Notes: a model not told the origin generated them from the letters alone. DNA of 64,000 bases from Nitrobacter winogradskyi (GCF_006539545.1 NZ_BJNF01000029.1:62001-126000); one strand, 5' to 3'; counted from the stretch's first letter, positions 1 through 10,019 are shown. Translations and numbers: made by a program.

Positions 1-1
1 C

Positions 2-310
2 CGCGCGCGCGATGCGAATCGGCGACAGGAAGCGAACGCCGCCATGGATCCGACTTCGCAGCGGGAGCTCCGCGCCGAAAGGGCGATCGTCGCCGGTTCG
101 CAGCAGTCGGCCGCCAGGGACGTCCGCGAGGCCGCGGCGGCCGCGGACGCGGCGCGCATGATCGCCGGGCACCCGGAGCAGACAATTCCCGATGCCCTGG
201 TCCAGACGGACGCTCTTGCAAAGCTGCGATCGGAGCAAGAACGGATCGTACAGGAGCTGGAGGCTGCGAAAGGCGACACCCAGTCGATCAAAGGCCAGCG
301 GCAACGGTGA
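2..310 (+). CDS. Partial hypothetical protein, coiled-coil C-terminal end
   Basis: The reading frame is open from the left edge, so only the last ~100 residues are present; the ATG at 44 is probably internal. The sequence is rich in Ala, Glu, Arg and Gln, with a heptad-like stretch at the end (LAKLRSEQERIVQELEA), so a coiled coil is likely. No catalytic motif or signal peptide is visible. The pattern weakly recalls the coiled coil of polysaccharide chain-length determinant proteins, but I cannot assign it. It ends in TGA and is followed by a TspO relic on the other strand. Confidence 0.45.
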   Translation, partial: RARDANRRQEANAAMDPTSQRELRAERAIVAGSQQSAARDVREAAAAADAARMIAGHPEQTIPDALVQTDALAKLRSEQERIVQELEAAKGDTQSIKGQRQR

Positions 311-378
311 CCGGAGTTCGGATGAGGCATGAGGTGAGCCCGATTCATGAGGTCGAGCCTCTGCCTTCTGAGCTCAAA

Positions 379-515
379 TCAGCGGAACGCTATCCGCCGC
401 CAAGCGGTAGCTATGAAGCCGAAGATCGCCGCCAGCATCAGCAGAATAACTACGAGCGCTAGCCCGAGGCGGTGCGCGGCGAAGAACACCGGCGACCACA
501 GGATGAGCGCGAGTT
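379..515 (-). pseudogene. TspO/MBR family protein, C-terminal relic
   Basis: On the minus strand a ~45-residue segment contains QLALILWSPVFFAAHR followed by a hydrophobic helix and a terminal TAWRR, ending in TGA. This matches the fourth and fifth membrane segments of the tryptophan-rich sensory protein TspO (typical motif ALNLxWSPxFFGxHR). The rest of the ~160-residue protein is absent: upstream sequence is out of frame and the last helix is missing. It is a decayed fragment with no expected function. Confidence 0.6.
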
Positions 516-603
516 GCGCTTACCAGACCCACGTCGGCCAGCCACGGCGATTGCATTCGAAGGTGCGCCTGCACTACGGAAAACCAGCCTTGCGCGGGCG
601 TGA

Positions 604-1581
604 TTAGGCGGCCTTCTCGACCTCGATAGTCACATGCGAGAGCTCGTGAATATGGGCCAGCTTTTCCCGGTAAATAGATGGCTCTTGCGGGACAGCTGTG
701 CGAATTGACACGATAGCCCCATGATGGCCGGGGCCAAGCTGCCAGACATGCAGATCGGTAATCCTGTCACCCTCGCCCTCGATGACCTCACGGATTTCCT
801 CCGGCAATTCCTCGTCGGCCGGAACATAGTCGAGCAGCACCCGGCCGGCATCGCGGATGAGGCCCCAAGACCACCGGGCGATAACCAGACCGCCGACAAT
901 GCCCATGGCAGGGTCCATCCAGTCCCAGCCGTAGAGGCTTCCAAGCACCAAGGCGACAATTGCCAGCACAGAGGTTAGGGCGTCCGCCAACACATGGAGA
1001 TAGGCTGCTCGCAGATTGTTGTCGCCTGCATGTTCTCCGTGATCGTGGACATGCGGACGCGCGTGATCGTGATCGGGATCGGGCGAATGCCCATGGTGAT
1101 GGCCATGCCCATGATGCAAGTGGTCATCACGCAAGAGCCATGCGCAAAGGAGGTTCACCCCTAGGCCAATGACGGCAACGTTGATCGCCTGCGGGAAATT
1201 GATCGCCACCGGGCTGTAGAAGCGCAGCAGGCTTTCCCATCCGATCAGCAGGGCAATAAGAGCCAACACAACGGCACTGGCAAAGGCGGCCAGTTCGCCA
1301 AGCTTGCCCGTTCCAAAGGTGAAGCGTGGATTCCTCGCGTTCTTGCGGGCATAGAGATAGGCGAGCGCGGCAATAAGCATCGCGGCGGCATGGGTGGACA
1401 TGTGCCAGCCATCAGCCACAAGGGCCATAGAGCCGTATATCGACCCGGCCGCGATCTCGGCCACCATCATCGTTGCCGTGATCGCAATGACAATCCATGT
1501 CCTGCGCTCGTTGCGCTCGTGATTGTCGCCCAAGAAAATATGCTCGTGTGGGCTCGAAAGCCGCGCGGAATGATCGGTCAT
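604..1581 (-). CDS. dmeF: CDF-family Ni/Co efflux protein DmeF
   Basis: 325 residues, cation diffusion facilitator family, a proton-driven exporter of divalent metals from the cytoplasm. Six membrane segments are predictable. Metal-site motifs are seen in TM2 (VADGWHMSTHA, residues ~55-65) and TM5 (HVLADALTS, H196/D200). A His/Asp-rich cytoplasmic loop lies between TM4 and TM5 (residues ~153-184), and a C-terminal cytoplasmic domain ends the protein (ITDLHVWQLGPGHH). The start codon overlaps the dmeR stop in ATGA, so the two genes form an operon. The partner regulator and long His loop favour Co/Ni (DmeF) over Zn/Cd (CzcD). Intact. Confidence 0.9.
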   Translation of the reverse strand: MTDHSARLSSPHEHIFLGDNHERNERRTWIVIAITATMMVAEIAAGSIYGSMALVADGWHMSTHAAAMLIAALAYLYARKNARNPRFTFGTGKLGELAAFASAVVLALIALLIGWESLLRFYSPVAINFPQAINVAVIGLGVNLLCAWLLRDDHLHHGHGHHHGHSPDPDHDHARPHVHDHGEHAGDNNLRAAYLHVLADALTSVLAIVALVLGSLYGWDWMDPAMGIVGGLVIARWSWGLIRDAGRVLLDYVPADEELPEEIREVIEGEGDRITDLHVWQLGPGHHGAIVSIRTAVPQEPSIYREKLAHIHELSHVTIEVEKAA

Positions 1582-1856
1582 TTTAGATACGCCCTAACGA
1601 CCTCGATCAACTCGGCCGCACCTTGCGCCCGCGCTGCATTGTCGTCTTTGTCGGGGTTGGAAACATGCTCGCGGATATGATCCTCGATCAACTCGGCCGT
1701 CAGGCCGCTGACTGCGCCGCGCACGGAAGCCGCGAGGTTTAGAACCTGGCCGCAGGAGGCGTCGGCCTCCAAGGATCGCTCGATAGCTTCGATCTGCCCT
1801 TTGAGGCGGCGCACACGTGCGAGCAGCTTGGTTTTGTTCTTCGTAGTATGAGACAT
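1578..1856 (-). CDS. dmeR: RcnR/DmeR-type metal-sensing repressor
   Basis: 92 residues, CsoR/RcnR family all-helical DNA-binding repressor. The start at 1856 (MSHTTKNKTK) is chosen because it places H3, C35, H60 and H64 exactly at the four Ni/Co ligand positions known for E. coli RcnR; an upstream in-frame ATG at 1997 would add 47 unrelated residues and run through the operator. It overlaps dmeF by four bases. A G-tract inverted repeat sits 4 nt upstream of the start, so transcription is probably almost leaderless and self-repressed until Ni or Co binds. Confidence 0.9.
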   Translation of the reverse strand: MSHTTKNKTKLLARVRRLKGQIEAIERSLEADASCGQVLNLAASVRGAVSGLTAELIEDHIREHVSNPDKDDNAARAQGAAELIEVVRAYLK

Positions 1857-1859
1857 GAT

Positions 1860-1876
1860 ATAGGGGGGTATCCTAT
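1860..1876 (-). promoter_or_regulatory. G-tract operator of dmeRF
   Basis: ATAGGGGGGTATCCTAT: 5-bp inverted arms (ATAGG/CCTAT) enclosing a run of six G. RcnR/CsoR-family repressors are known to bind inverted repeats with G/C tracts of this sort. It lies immediately upstream of dmeR, as expected for autoregulation. Confidence 0.7.
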
Positions 1877-2098
1877 TATCGGGTAGAAGGCAAACTTCCA
1901 TTACGGGCGATCTGAGCGTGACTTGATGTAATTTGCAGCCAAGAGACTTGAGATAACGTCCGTTGTCCCGCATGGCATCTGCGACGATCCGCAGCATTGC
2001 AAGCCCGCCGGTCGTAAACCCTGCAGCTAGGTTGCGGTGGCCAGGGACCAGATGCCTAGCCTCACAGTCTGGTCATCTGTCTTCATTCAAAATCACGC

Positions 2099-5000
2099 TC
2101 AAGCCGCCTTAGGTATGTCTTGCGGCGTGCCCTTCGGCAGCGCGTCGGCGGCCTTGCCGTCGCGAGGCAATCCGCGCCCCTTCGCGAGGCCGAAGATCGC
2201 CGGTATTACGATGAGGGTGAGGAGCGTGGATGAGGTCATCCCGCCGATCATCGGCACTGCGATGCGCTGCATGATCTCAGATCCATTGCCGGTGCTCCAC
2301 ATGATGGGCAGAAGACCCGCCATAATCGCAACTACCGTCATCACCTTGGGACGGACGCGGTCAACGGCGCCCACGATGATGGCCTCGTGGAGATCTCGCT
2401 TGGTGAGGACGCGGCCATCGCCGCTGCATTTAGCCTTCATCTCGGCTAGAGTATGGTCGAGATAGATCAGCATTACGACGCCGGTCTCGGCGGCGACACC
2501 CGCGAGCGCAATGAACCCGACCACGACGGCTACGGACAGGTTGAATCCGAGCCACCACATCATCCAGATTCCGCCGACCAGCGCAAAGGGCAGCGAGAGC
2601 ATGACGATCAAGGTCTCAGTCATGGCCCTGAAGTTTAGGTACAGCAGCAGGAAGATGATCGTGAGCGTTACGGGGACCACGATTTTCAAGCGAGCGGCAG
2701 CCCTCTGCAAATATTCGTACTGGCCGCTCCAGACCACGTAGTAGCCGGACGGGAACTGGATGGCCTCGGTGACGGCGCGCTGAGCGTCGGCGACGTAGCT
2801 GCCTAAATCCCGATCACGGATGTCGACGTAGATGTAGGTCGCGAGCTGCCCGTTCTCACTCCGGATGGACGTAGGTCCCCGCGTCGGCTCGACCTTGGCG
2901 ACTTCGCCCAACGGGACGGCACCGCCCGCCGGCATCGGCACCAGGATGTCGCTGGCGATGGCCTTTGGATTGTCCCTGAGATCGCGCGGATAGCGCATGT
3001 TTACCGTAAAGCGTTGCCGGCCCTCAACGGTCGTCGTGACCGTCTGGCCGCCGAGCGCGGCCGCAATGGTGTCCTGCACGTCCTGGACCAGAATCCCGTA
3101 GCGGGCGAGTGCCTCGCGGTCTGGCACGATCTCGAGATAGTACCCGCCGACCGCACGCTCCGCGTAGGCCGAGGACGTGCCGGGCACGGTTTTGATGGCG
3201 CTCTCGATTTGCTTGGCTAGGCGATCTATCTCGACCAGATCTGTGCCCATAACCTTGACGCCGACCGGCGTGCGAATGCCGGTCGAGAGCATGTCGATGC
3301 GGGCCTTGATCGGCATCGTCCAGGCATTCGAGACGCCGGGGAATTGCAACGCCCTGTCCATTTCCGCGACCAGGCTGTCGATGGTCACGCCGGGGCGCCA
3401 CTGCTCTTTTGGCTTCAGGTTGACCACGGTCTCGAACATCTCGATCGGCGCAGGGTCGGTTGCGGTCGCAGCCCGTCCCGCCTTGCCATAGACGGAGGCG
3501 ACCTCCGGGAACGCCTTGATGATCCGATCCTGCGTCTGCATCAGTTCGGCCGCCTTCGTGACAGAGATGCCGGGCAGCGTCGTCGGCATGTACAGCAGCG
3601 TGCCCTCGTTAAGCGTCGGCATGAATTCGGTGCCGAGCTGCCGCGCGGGCCAGATCGTTACGGCCAGTACCGCTACGGCGGCGAAGATCACCAGGATCTT
3701 CATTCGCAGCACGGCCTTGATCACGGGCCGGTAGATCCAGATCAGGAAACGGTTGATGAAATTCCTGTCCTCCGGGACGATTCTGCCTCGGACAAAGATC
3801 ACCATCAGCGCCGGCACCAGGGTGACTGACAGCAGGGCCGCAGCGGCCATGGCGAATGTCTTGGTGAACGCCAGCGGGCTGAATAGCCGCCCCTCCTGCG
3901 ATTCCAGCGCGAAGATCGGCATAAACGATACGGTGATGATGAGCAGGCTGAAGAACAGCGCGGGCCCGACCTCGGAGGCCGCATCGATCAGAATCTGCAC
4001 ACGCGACTGATCTGGTTTGGCTCGCTCGAGGTGCTTGTGCGCGTTCTCGATCATGACGATGGCGGCATCCACCATTGCGCCGATCGCGATCGCTATGCCG
4101 CCTAGGCTCATGATGTTGGACCCGAGCCCAAGCAGCTTCATGGCGCCGAACGCCATCAGGACGCCAACCGGCAGCATCAGGATCGCTACCAGCGCGCTGC
4201 GGACGTGCAGTAGGAAGACGATGCAGACAAGCCCGACGACGATGCTTTCTTCGAGCAGGGTGTGCTTGAGCGTGTCGATGGCCGCATAGATAAGGCTGGA
4301 TCGGTCGTAGACGGGCACGATTTCGACGGACTTGGGTAGACTGCTCGCGATTTCCTTGAACCGCTTCTTCACATTCTCAATCACATTGAGGGCATCGACC
4401 CCAAAACGCTGGAGCACGATCCCGCTTGCGACCTCTCCCTCGCCGTTCAGTTCGGCGATTCCGCGTCGCTCGTCCGGGCCCAATTCGACGTGGGCGACGT
4501 GCCGCAGCAGCACGGGCGTGCCGTTGGCGGTCTTCAGGACGATGTTGCCAAGATCGTTGATGCTTTTGACGTAGCCTTTGCCGCGGATGACGTACTCGAA
4601 CTCAGACAACTCCACCGTGCGCCCGCCTACGTCGGCGTTGCTGGCGCGGATGGCGTCGCGGATCTTTTGCAAGCTGATGCCGCGGTCCCGCATCCGCTGA
4701 GGATCGAGAACCACGTTGTACTGCTTAACGAAGCCCCCGATGCTGGCAACCTCGGCGACGCCTTCGGCCTTGGCCAGCGCGAACTTCAAATTCCAGTCCT
4801 GGATTGTACGGGTATCCGCCAAGTTCAATTCCTTGGATATGACGGCGTACTGGTATACCCAGCCAACGCCGGTCGCGTCGGGCCCGATCGTCGGTGTAAC
4901 GGCGGTCGGAAGTCTTGAGGCGGCGCCGTTCAGGAACTCCATAACGCGCGAGCGCGCCCAATAGATGTCGGTGCCGTCTTCGAAGATCACGTAGACGAAT

Positions 5001-5221
5001 GACACGCCGAAGAAGGAAAAGCCCCGCACCACCTTGGACTTCGGCACGGTCAGCATCGCAGTCGTCAGCGGGTACGTGACCTGGTCCTCTATGACCTGAG
5101 GCGCCTGCCCGGGATACTCGGTGTAGACGATGACCTGTGTGTCGGAGAGATCGGGGATCGCGTCTAGCCAAGATGCACATACGGCGTGCCTTCTCGCGCA
5201 GCAACGCCCGAGATGTCCCAT
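2099..5221 (-). pseudogene. CusA-type RND copper/silver pump, N-terminally truncated
   Basis: Heavy-metal efflux RND transporter of the monovalent (Cu/Ag) type. From residue 19 (LDAIPDLSD) to the end it closely matches the intact CusA at 22627-25824, including the TM4 region GAMVDAAIVMIENAHKHLE with its proton-relay Asp/Glu, and MLSTGIRTPVGVKV of the porter domain. The ~35 N-terminal residues that form TM1 (MIARLIAWSARN in the other copy) are replaced by an unrelated 18-residue lead-in (MGHLGRCCARRH). Without TM1 the pump should not assemble normally. The break abuts phaF/phaG relics, so a deletion or rearrangement removed the 5' end and any cusB partner. Confidence 0.85.
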
Positions 5222-5354
5222 CGCCGCGATAAGTTCAAAAACCGCTCGCCGTTAGGTAGGTTCTTGAGATATTCGATGACGACAGGCTCCTCTCCGGTGG
5301 GCGGATCATGGCGAACGTGTTGCGGGACGTACCGCGTCTCTCCTGTCCGACCTG

Positions 5355-5520
5355 ATGAACGTCTACCGGCTGATCATGGGGCCGGACGTGAGTGACCGCA
5401 TCCTCGCTCACGACATCATGATCATCAACGCGATCGGCCTTCTTGTCCTCAGGAATAATGGTCGGCACCACAATGTATTTCGAGGCGGCGTTGTTGTTCG
5501 CAAGGGTCGGATTTGTTTGA
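5355..5520 (+). pseudogene. phaF/mrpF cation antiporter subunit relic
   Basis: The first frame reads VYRLIMGPDVSDRILAHD and then NAIGLLVL, the signature of the F subunit of multisubunit Na+(K+)/H+ antiporters. After a frameshift the next frame continues MYFEAALLFARVGFV and stops. The N-terminal helix and the C-terminus are lost. It is followed directly by a matching phaG relic, keeping the usual F-G gene order. Confidence 0.75.
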
Positions 5521-5693
5521 TCATCTCTGCCTTCATTTGACCGGCGGCGTGTTCCTGTTCGTTGGATCCTTCGGCCTCGCCAAACTGCCCGACACGTTGC
5601 GGCGCCTAGGACCAAGACGACAACGTTCGGCATTGGATCGCTACTCGTCACATCTATGTTCTTTTTGTTTTTCTGCGTCAGGCGTCCGGCATC
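5513..5693 (+). pseudogene. phaG/mrpG cation antiporter subunit relic
   Basis: Reads LTGGVFLFVGSFGLAKLPD then TLRRL, and after a frameshift APRTKTTTFGIGSLL. These match helices 1 and 2 of the ~110-residue PhaG/MrpG subunit (typical GxxGLLRLPDxYTRLHAPTKATTLG). At least one frameshift is needed and the C-terminal end is absent, so it is non-functional. Together with phaF it marks DNA left from an antiporter operon next to the truncated CusA gene. Confidence 0.75.
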
Positions 5694-5837
5694 CATGAAC
5701 TCCTAATCACGCCGTTCCTGTTTCTAACGGCGCCGGTGCGCGAAGATGCTCGCCAAAGCGTATGTCTTTGAAACAAGCAGGGCCGTTAGCTGATAACAGC
5801 AGCTAGTCTAACGCCACCCCATGGACCACGCGTCCGG

Positions 5838-8228
5838 CTAGAACTTCAAATTCGCAAACGCACGTACCCCGATGCCGGGCATGAGGACCACATCCTTGGT
5901 ATAGGAAACGTGGTTCCGGATATTCTCGTTCAGCAGGTTGTTTCCCACGATGCCGACCATCATCTCGCGGGCCCCGAACCAGGAAGAATCGAGCCTTGTC
6001 CTGTAGCTGACCTCCGCCTTCAGCAGGTTATAACCTCCTGTCGGCGTCTCGCCGATTGGCGCGATATCGTTCTGGGCGAAGGCGTGCAGCAGATTGATCC
6101 GCGTCAGCCAGTTGGCATCGCGCCAGAACAGGCCGCCGCCGACGCGCACCGGCGGAATCCGTGGAACATTGGTGCCGTCGCTGAAGGTCGCGCGCACAAC
6201 GTCGAACTGATTTTCAATGCCCCAGATGCCGCCATGGAGCGGCCCGACATCCAACTGGCTCTGGAACTCGCCGCCGCGGAAGGTGGCGTCGCGTTGCGAG
6301 TAGATCGCCTGGTTGAGCTCGAGTGGAAAGGCCGGATCGGCAGAACCAACGCAGGCGACATCCTCGCAGGTGTTGCCTGTGAGACGACGGTAAATAAACC
6401 CATTGAACTTGGTGTAATAGGCCGTCGCTTCGAATCTGAAAGGACCGGTCGCCCGCCGCAATCCCAACTCGATCGTCTTGGCAGTTTCCAGACCGATATT
6501 GGGGTTGCCGATGTCGAAGGTGGCGGTCGCGTCATGCGCGCCGCGCGAAAATAATTCGGCTGGCTTCGGCGCGCGCTCGACATACTGTGCGGTGATGCTG
6601 GCAGCCAGATCGCCCGGAAGATTCTGGATCAAGCCTACGCTCGCGCTCTTCGGCGTGAAGCTTAGATGGCGCGCCGTTGGCGGGCCGATATCCCCGGGGC
6701 TGGGGTTGAGGTTGAATAGCTCCGGAATGAACGCCGGCGTCGTTCCACTGAGGCTGACATGCTCGATGCGGCCGGCGATCTGCGCCTTTGTCGTCTCGGT
6801 GAACTTGAGCTCGTTGAACACGTAACCGGCGACCCTGTTGTTCTTGTTGGGATCCCACAATCCGTTGAGCGGGCTCGTCGGATCGACCGAGTTCGACGCG
6901 GTCAACTCCTGATGCCCGGCCTGCAGGCCGAAGGCGGTCGTAACAGCGGCAAAGCGTGCATTGAACGGCGCCATTTGCACCTCGAAGCGCCCTTCCTGCT
7001 CCCTGTTCGTAAAGGTCTGCAGCACGCCGGTGGATGAGAAGTCGGCGGGATCCGTAAGCCCGATTTCGTTGTGCTTGTAGTTGGTGGCGCCTGCCCAGAA
7101 CCTGATCGCGTCGATCGCCGCCGCATCCGGCCGGTATTCGCCCTTGGCCGTGAACTTGGTCTGTCGCGCGTCCATGCGGATCTGGTGATCCGAGCCCTCG
7201 ATACCCGGAATCCGATAGAGCGAATCGTTCTGCGTGACGGCAGCGCCGATGAAGCCGCCGTGGAAAATATAGGAGCCGCCGATCGAGGCGCCGGTCGCTT
7301 GCGCCGCAGAGTTTGGCTGGTAGCCGTCCACAGGCCGCGTCCGATCGACCAGGTATGGATAGCCGGGGATGCTGTAATCGCCAGCCTTGCGGCCATGGGC
7401 ATCGGCATGAATGGCAAAATTGCCGCCGCCGCCATCGAGCAGGATGCCGCCCTCAAGGCCGCGATCGACCGAACTGACCGCCGTGCGCGTCTCGGCGTTG
7501 ACGCAAGACGACGACTGCACATTCGCCAGCGGCGCCTTGACGGGCAGACCATAGCTTTGGAATGGCGCCGCAGCGCAGGCCGGCAGGGCGTCGGGAATTC
7601 GATTATTGGTCGCGCTGACGACACCGCCGATTGAGGTCGAGCCGTAGCGCAATGCTGCCGGACCGCGCACGACTTCGACCTGATTTGTTGTCAGGGGATC
7701 GATGGGTACGAAGTGATCCTCACCGAGGTCGGAGACGCCGCCGGCACCAACGCCGTTCTCGATGATGCCGACGCGATTGACGTCGAGGCCGCGGATGATC
7801 GGCCGGCTGGCGGCGCCCGGCGCGAAGCTGGAGCCGGTGATGCCGGGTTTGGAGAACAGCAGATCGCCGAGCGTCGCGCCGCCGGTACGGCGGATTTCCT
7901 CGTTAGTCACGACGGTGACGGTTGCGAACTGGTCGGTCACGACGGGCAGCACGCCCTGCTGGGGCGCTGCGGCGAGGGGCGCTGGTTGCGGTTCTGGCGT
8001 GTGCTCGCGATTCTGGCCGGGCGCTGCGCGGGCGACGCGCGTCGGCGTTCGTGCAGGCACGGGTTTGCGCCGCACGATCGGGCTCGGCGCCGTCACGGTG
8101 ATTTCCGGCAGGTGTGTCGACGCAGTTGGCGACGCCGCGCCCTGCGCCAGGGCGCCGTTGCCCGCCGCGCATAGCAACAGCCAACTAGCCCCACCGATGC
8201 GGAACGCACGTTTATTCTTGAATGTCAT
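5838..8228 (-). CDS. TonB-dependent outer-membrane receptor, probably zinc (ZnuD-like)
   Basis: 796 residues. A signal peptide is followed by a TonB-box-like stretch (LPEITVTAP) and a long Pro/Arg-rich linker (residues ~50-95). A plug domain follows (TVVTNEEIRRTGGATLGDLL, PIIRGLDVNRV, QVEVVRGPAALRYG), then a beta-barrel ending in Phe (FANLKF), as required for outer-membrane insertion. It should import a metal or metallophore using TonB energy. The substrate is inferred as zinc: the upstream DUF2946 gene begins next to a perfect Zur-type palindrome and the two genes appear co-transcribed. Copper or a siderophore are alternatives. Intact. Confidence 0.8.
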   Translation of the reverse strand: MTFKNKRAFRIGGASWLLLCAAGNGALAQGAASPTASTHLPEITVTAPSPIVRRKPVPARTPTRVARAAPGQNREHTPEPQPAPLAAAPQQGVLPVVTDQFATVTVVTNEEIRRTGGATLGDLLFSKPGITGSSFAPGAASRPIIRGLDVNRVGIIENGVGAGGVSDLGEDHFVPIDPLTTNQVEVVRGPAALRYGSTSIGGVVSATNNRIPDALPACAAAPFQSYGLPVKAPLANVQSSSCVNAETRTAVSSVDRGLEGGILLDGGGGNFAIHADAHGRKAGDYSIPGYPYLVDRTRPVDGYQPNSAAQATGASIGGSYIFHGGFIGAAVTQNDSLYRIPGIEGSDHQIRMDARQTKFTAKGEYRPDAAAIDAIRFWAGATNYKHNEIGLTDPADFSSTGVLQTFTNREQEGRFEVQMAPFNARFAAVTTAFGLQAGHQELTASNSVDPTSPLNGLWDPNKNNRVAGYVFNELKFTETTKAQIAGRIEHVSLSGTTPAFIPELFNLNPSPGDIGPPTARHLSFTPKSASVGLIQNLPGDLAASITAQYVERAPKPAELFSRGAHDATATFDIGNPNIGLETAKTIELGLRRATGPFRFEATAYYTKFNGFIYRRLTGNTCEDVACVGSADPAFPLELNQAIYSQRDATFRGGEFQSQLDVGPLHGGIWGIENQFDVVRATFSDGTNVPRIPPVRVGGGLFWRDANWLTRINLLHAFAQNDIAPIGETPTGGYNLLKAEVSYRTRLDSSWFGAREMMVGIVGNNLLNENIRNHVSYTKDVVLMPGIGVRAFANLKF

Positions 8229-8331
8229 TGTCCGATCCTGTCCGCCATGAGCGACGGATCGATTCCGATCTTCCCTCAGGAAACCGCGCCTGACGCGTCA
8301 ACCTTGGGAACGGTTTAATTTTGATCGACTG

Positions 8332-8742
8332 TCAGAAGGCGGGTGGTGCGCGAGACTGGAACGCGAGATGGGAAAAGCTGAGATGTGCGAATTCAGCGCT
8401 GGTGACCAGGTACAGAAGTTCGACAGCCCCCGGCAACTCCAGCACGGGCGGCGTGATGAACAGGAAATTCTTTGCCAGGGAGAGGACGGCGCAGACCGCG
8501 CAGACATTGGCAGTGTGCTGGTCGTTAGCGGGGCCAGCAGGCTGCTGCGGCTGCGCGGCTTCGGGGTGCGCTTCTTGTGCGGCAATGGGCGTGGCGGTCG
8601 CGCGACTGGCGCCGGTCAGCCCGATTTGACCGGCCGGTGCGGCTGCCGTGTGAAAATGCCCCCACGACAGCGCAAGCTGGATCGCGATCGCAAACAGCGC
8701 CAGCCGAGAGCCGTGTTTGAGGTGCTTTCGAAGCCAGTTCAC
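8332..8742 (-). CDS. DUF2946-family small exported protein
   Basis: About 136 residues from a GTG at 8742. An in-frame ATG at 8787 is only 3 nt from the Zur palindrome and unlikely to be used, while an AGGAGG lies ~16 nt before the GTG, so the exact start is uncertain. One N-terminal hydrophobic segment is followed by a Pro/Ala-rich stretch, a CAVCAV cysteine motif and a second hydrophobic region. DUF2946 proteins are often found beside TonB metal receptors; their function is not established. It is followed after ~100 nt by the TonB receptor gene in the same direction. Confidence 0.65.
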   Translation of the reverse strand: MNWLRKHLKHGSRLALFAIAIQLALSWGHFHTAAAPAGQIGLTGASRATATPIAAQEAHPEAAQPQQPAGPANDQHTANVCAVCAVLSLAKNFLFITPPVLELPGAVELLYLVTSAEFAHLSFSHLAFQSRAPPAF

Positions 8743-8790
8743 GACGATGACGCCCTGTCCTCCTGGGACGGCACGGGTATCCGCCATCCT

Positions 8791-8807
8791 ATGTTATATT
8801 ATAACAT
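8791..8807 (-). promoter_or_regulatory. Zur box (perfect 17-bp palindrome)
   Basis: ATGTTATATTATAACAT: 8-bp perfect arms around one central T. This matches the proteobacterial Zur operator core (TGTTATANTATAACA as I recall it). It lies just upstream of the DUF2946-TonB receptor pair, where zinc-loaded Zur would repress transcription. Confidence 0.8.
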
Positions 8808-9340
8808 ATCGAGGACCGCGGCGGGAGTGTCAATGAGACACCGGGCTTCCTCCTTCCGCGCCCTGACAATTCCGGAAAGTGTGAGATTCGCGCAACATCG
8901 GCGCGCTTTTACCTCGCGCCGTCTATGTTGCTAATTGACGTTCCTTGGGAGTTGGGAAGACAACTTTGCTATAACATGTGCTGAACGGCCTTGAAGGTAG
9001 CGGTGATTGAGAACCACATAAGCGAGGTCAACATCGACGTCGCCCTCGTGCGCGATTGAGGTGCGAACTATCGCGGACCGACGATGGTTGGTGAGTTCTG
9101 ATCGGTCGCTTTATATGTCTTTTTGTGCGGAGGGTTGTTCCGTTGGCCCTAACGGAAATTCGCAAACAAGATCCCTGGCGTATACGCATTCGCGCTCTCA
9201 TTCTGGGTCGATCAATCTCGCATCACGTTCTGCCGTCACCATTCCTGGATATTTATCGCCTTGCGGCCGGTGCCCGTCAGCCGGCGCCGATCCGGTAAGG
9301 GCTGAACTGCTCCCGAAAAGAGCCTAAGCGATCCGGACGG
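8808..9340. other. Intergenic, no gene recognised
   Basis: About 530 bases. One 88-codon ORF (9061-9327, +) has no recognisable domain, signal peptide or convincing ribosome site. A TATAACATGT half-site near 8970 resembles half a Zur box. I see nothing else. Confidence 0.4.
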
Positions 9341-9344
9341 TCTG

Positions 9345-9760
9345 TTGGCGAAAGCGACCGAGACCAGCCGCAACGGCCTCTTATCCAGCAACGATTGCAG
9401 CCACTAGGTTCTTGGCATCCTTCCTCGATTGTGGCGGATCACTGCCGTGGTGCCGACGACAAGGAGCGGCGAAGATAACGATCTCGCTGCTTCGAGATGC
9501 CGCCGAGACGTTGCCGGTCACTGCTCGAGTTCTGCTTGGGGACGAGGCCGAGCCAGGCTGCGAACTGGCGCCCGGAGCGGAACTGGCTGGGCTTGCTGAC
9601 GGTGGGCCAGGATCGCCGTGACTGTGATCACTCCGATGTCTGGAGAGGCCGCCAACCACCGGGCTCGCGTCGTTCTGGCGATGCCATTCGTGCAAGACCG
9701 TGTCGAGTTCCCGCAGTTTAACCAGCGTCGTCATCGCAATCTTCGGAATCTCCGGAAGAA
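9345..9760 (-). pseudogene. IS110-family transposase relic
   Basis: On the minus strand, pieces in different frames read DIGVITVTAIL, then FRSGRQFAAWLGLVPKQNSS and RLGGISKQRDRYLRR, then LLVVGTTAVIRHNRGR. This is the C-terminal half of IS110/IS116/IS902 transposases (Transposase_20 region). At least two frameshifts are needed and the N-terminal DEDD domain is missing. The flanking sequence to ~9880 is also degenerate. The relic separates the zinc-uptake genes from the copper module. Confidence 0.75.
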
Positions 9761-10019
9761 GGGTCTGTCGATCTCGTGCACAGGGAAGAAAGCGCGCGTC
9801 AGCTTTACGGGGTCACCACACCTGTCAAAGCTAAATCAGCGCCAAAAAGCCACAGTTGTTCACCCGTCAGCCGAGCCATGATATGCTGGGACTAAACACC
9901 TAGGCCACGCGCCGACAGATGTTCAGACAAGCGGCGCTTGCGCGGCCTGATCCGCTGGCTTCCGGACTGCCGCGTTGGGCGGGACATCCATGCGCCGCTG
10001 AAATGACGAGCTTAACCTC

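Noticed and set aside
3344-4918. Long plus-strand ORFs opposite the CusA-type gene (also at 24190, 25234 and 54149)
   Set aside because: Mirror frames of high-GC coding sequence, Arg/His-rich, without domains or ribosome sites.
6822-6847. GTAACC within the TonB receptor gene
   Set aside because: No CGAA at the correct spacing; coding sequence.
9061-9327. 88-codon plus-strand ORF as a gene
   Set aside because: No domain, signal peptide or ribosome site, and it lies beside IS debris.
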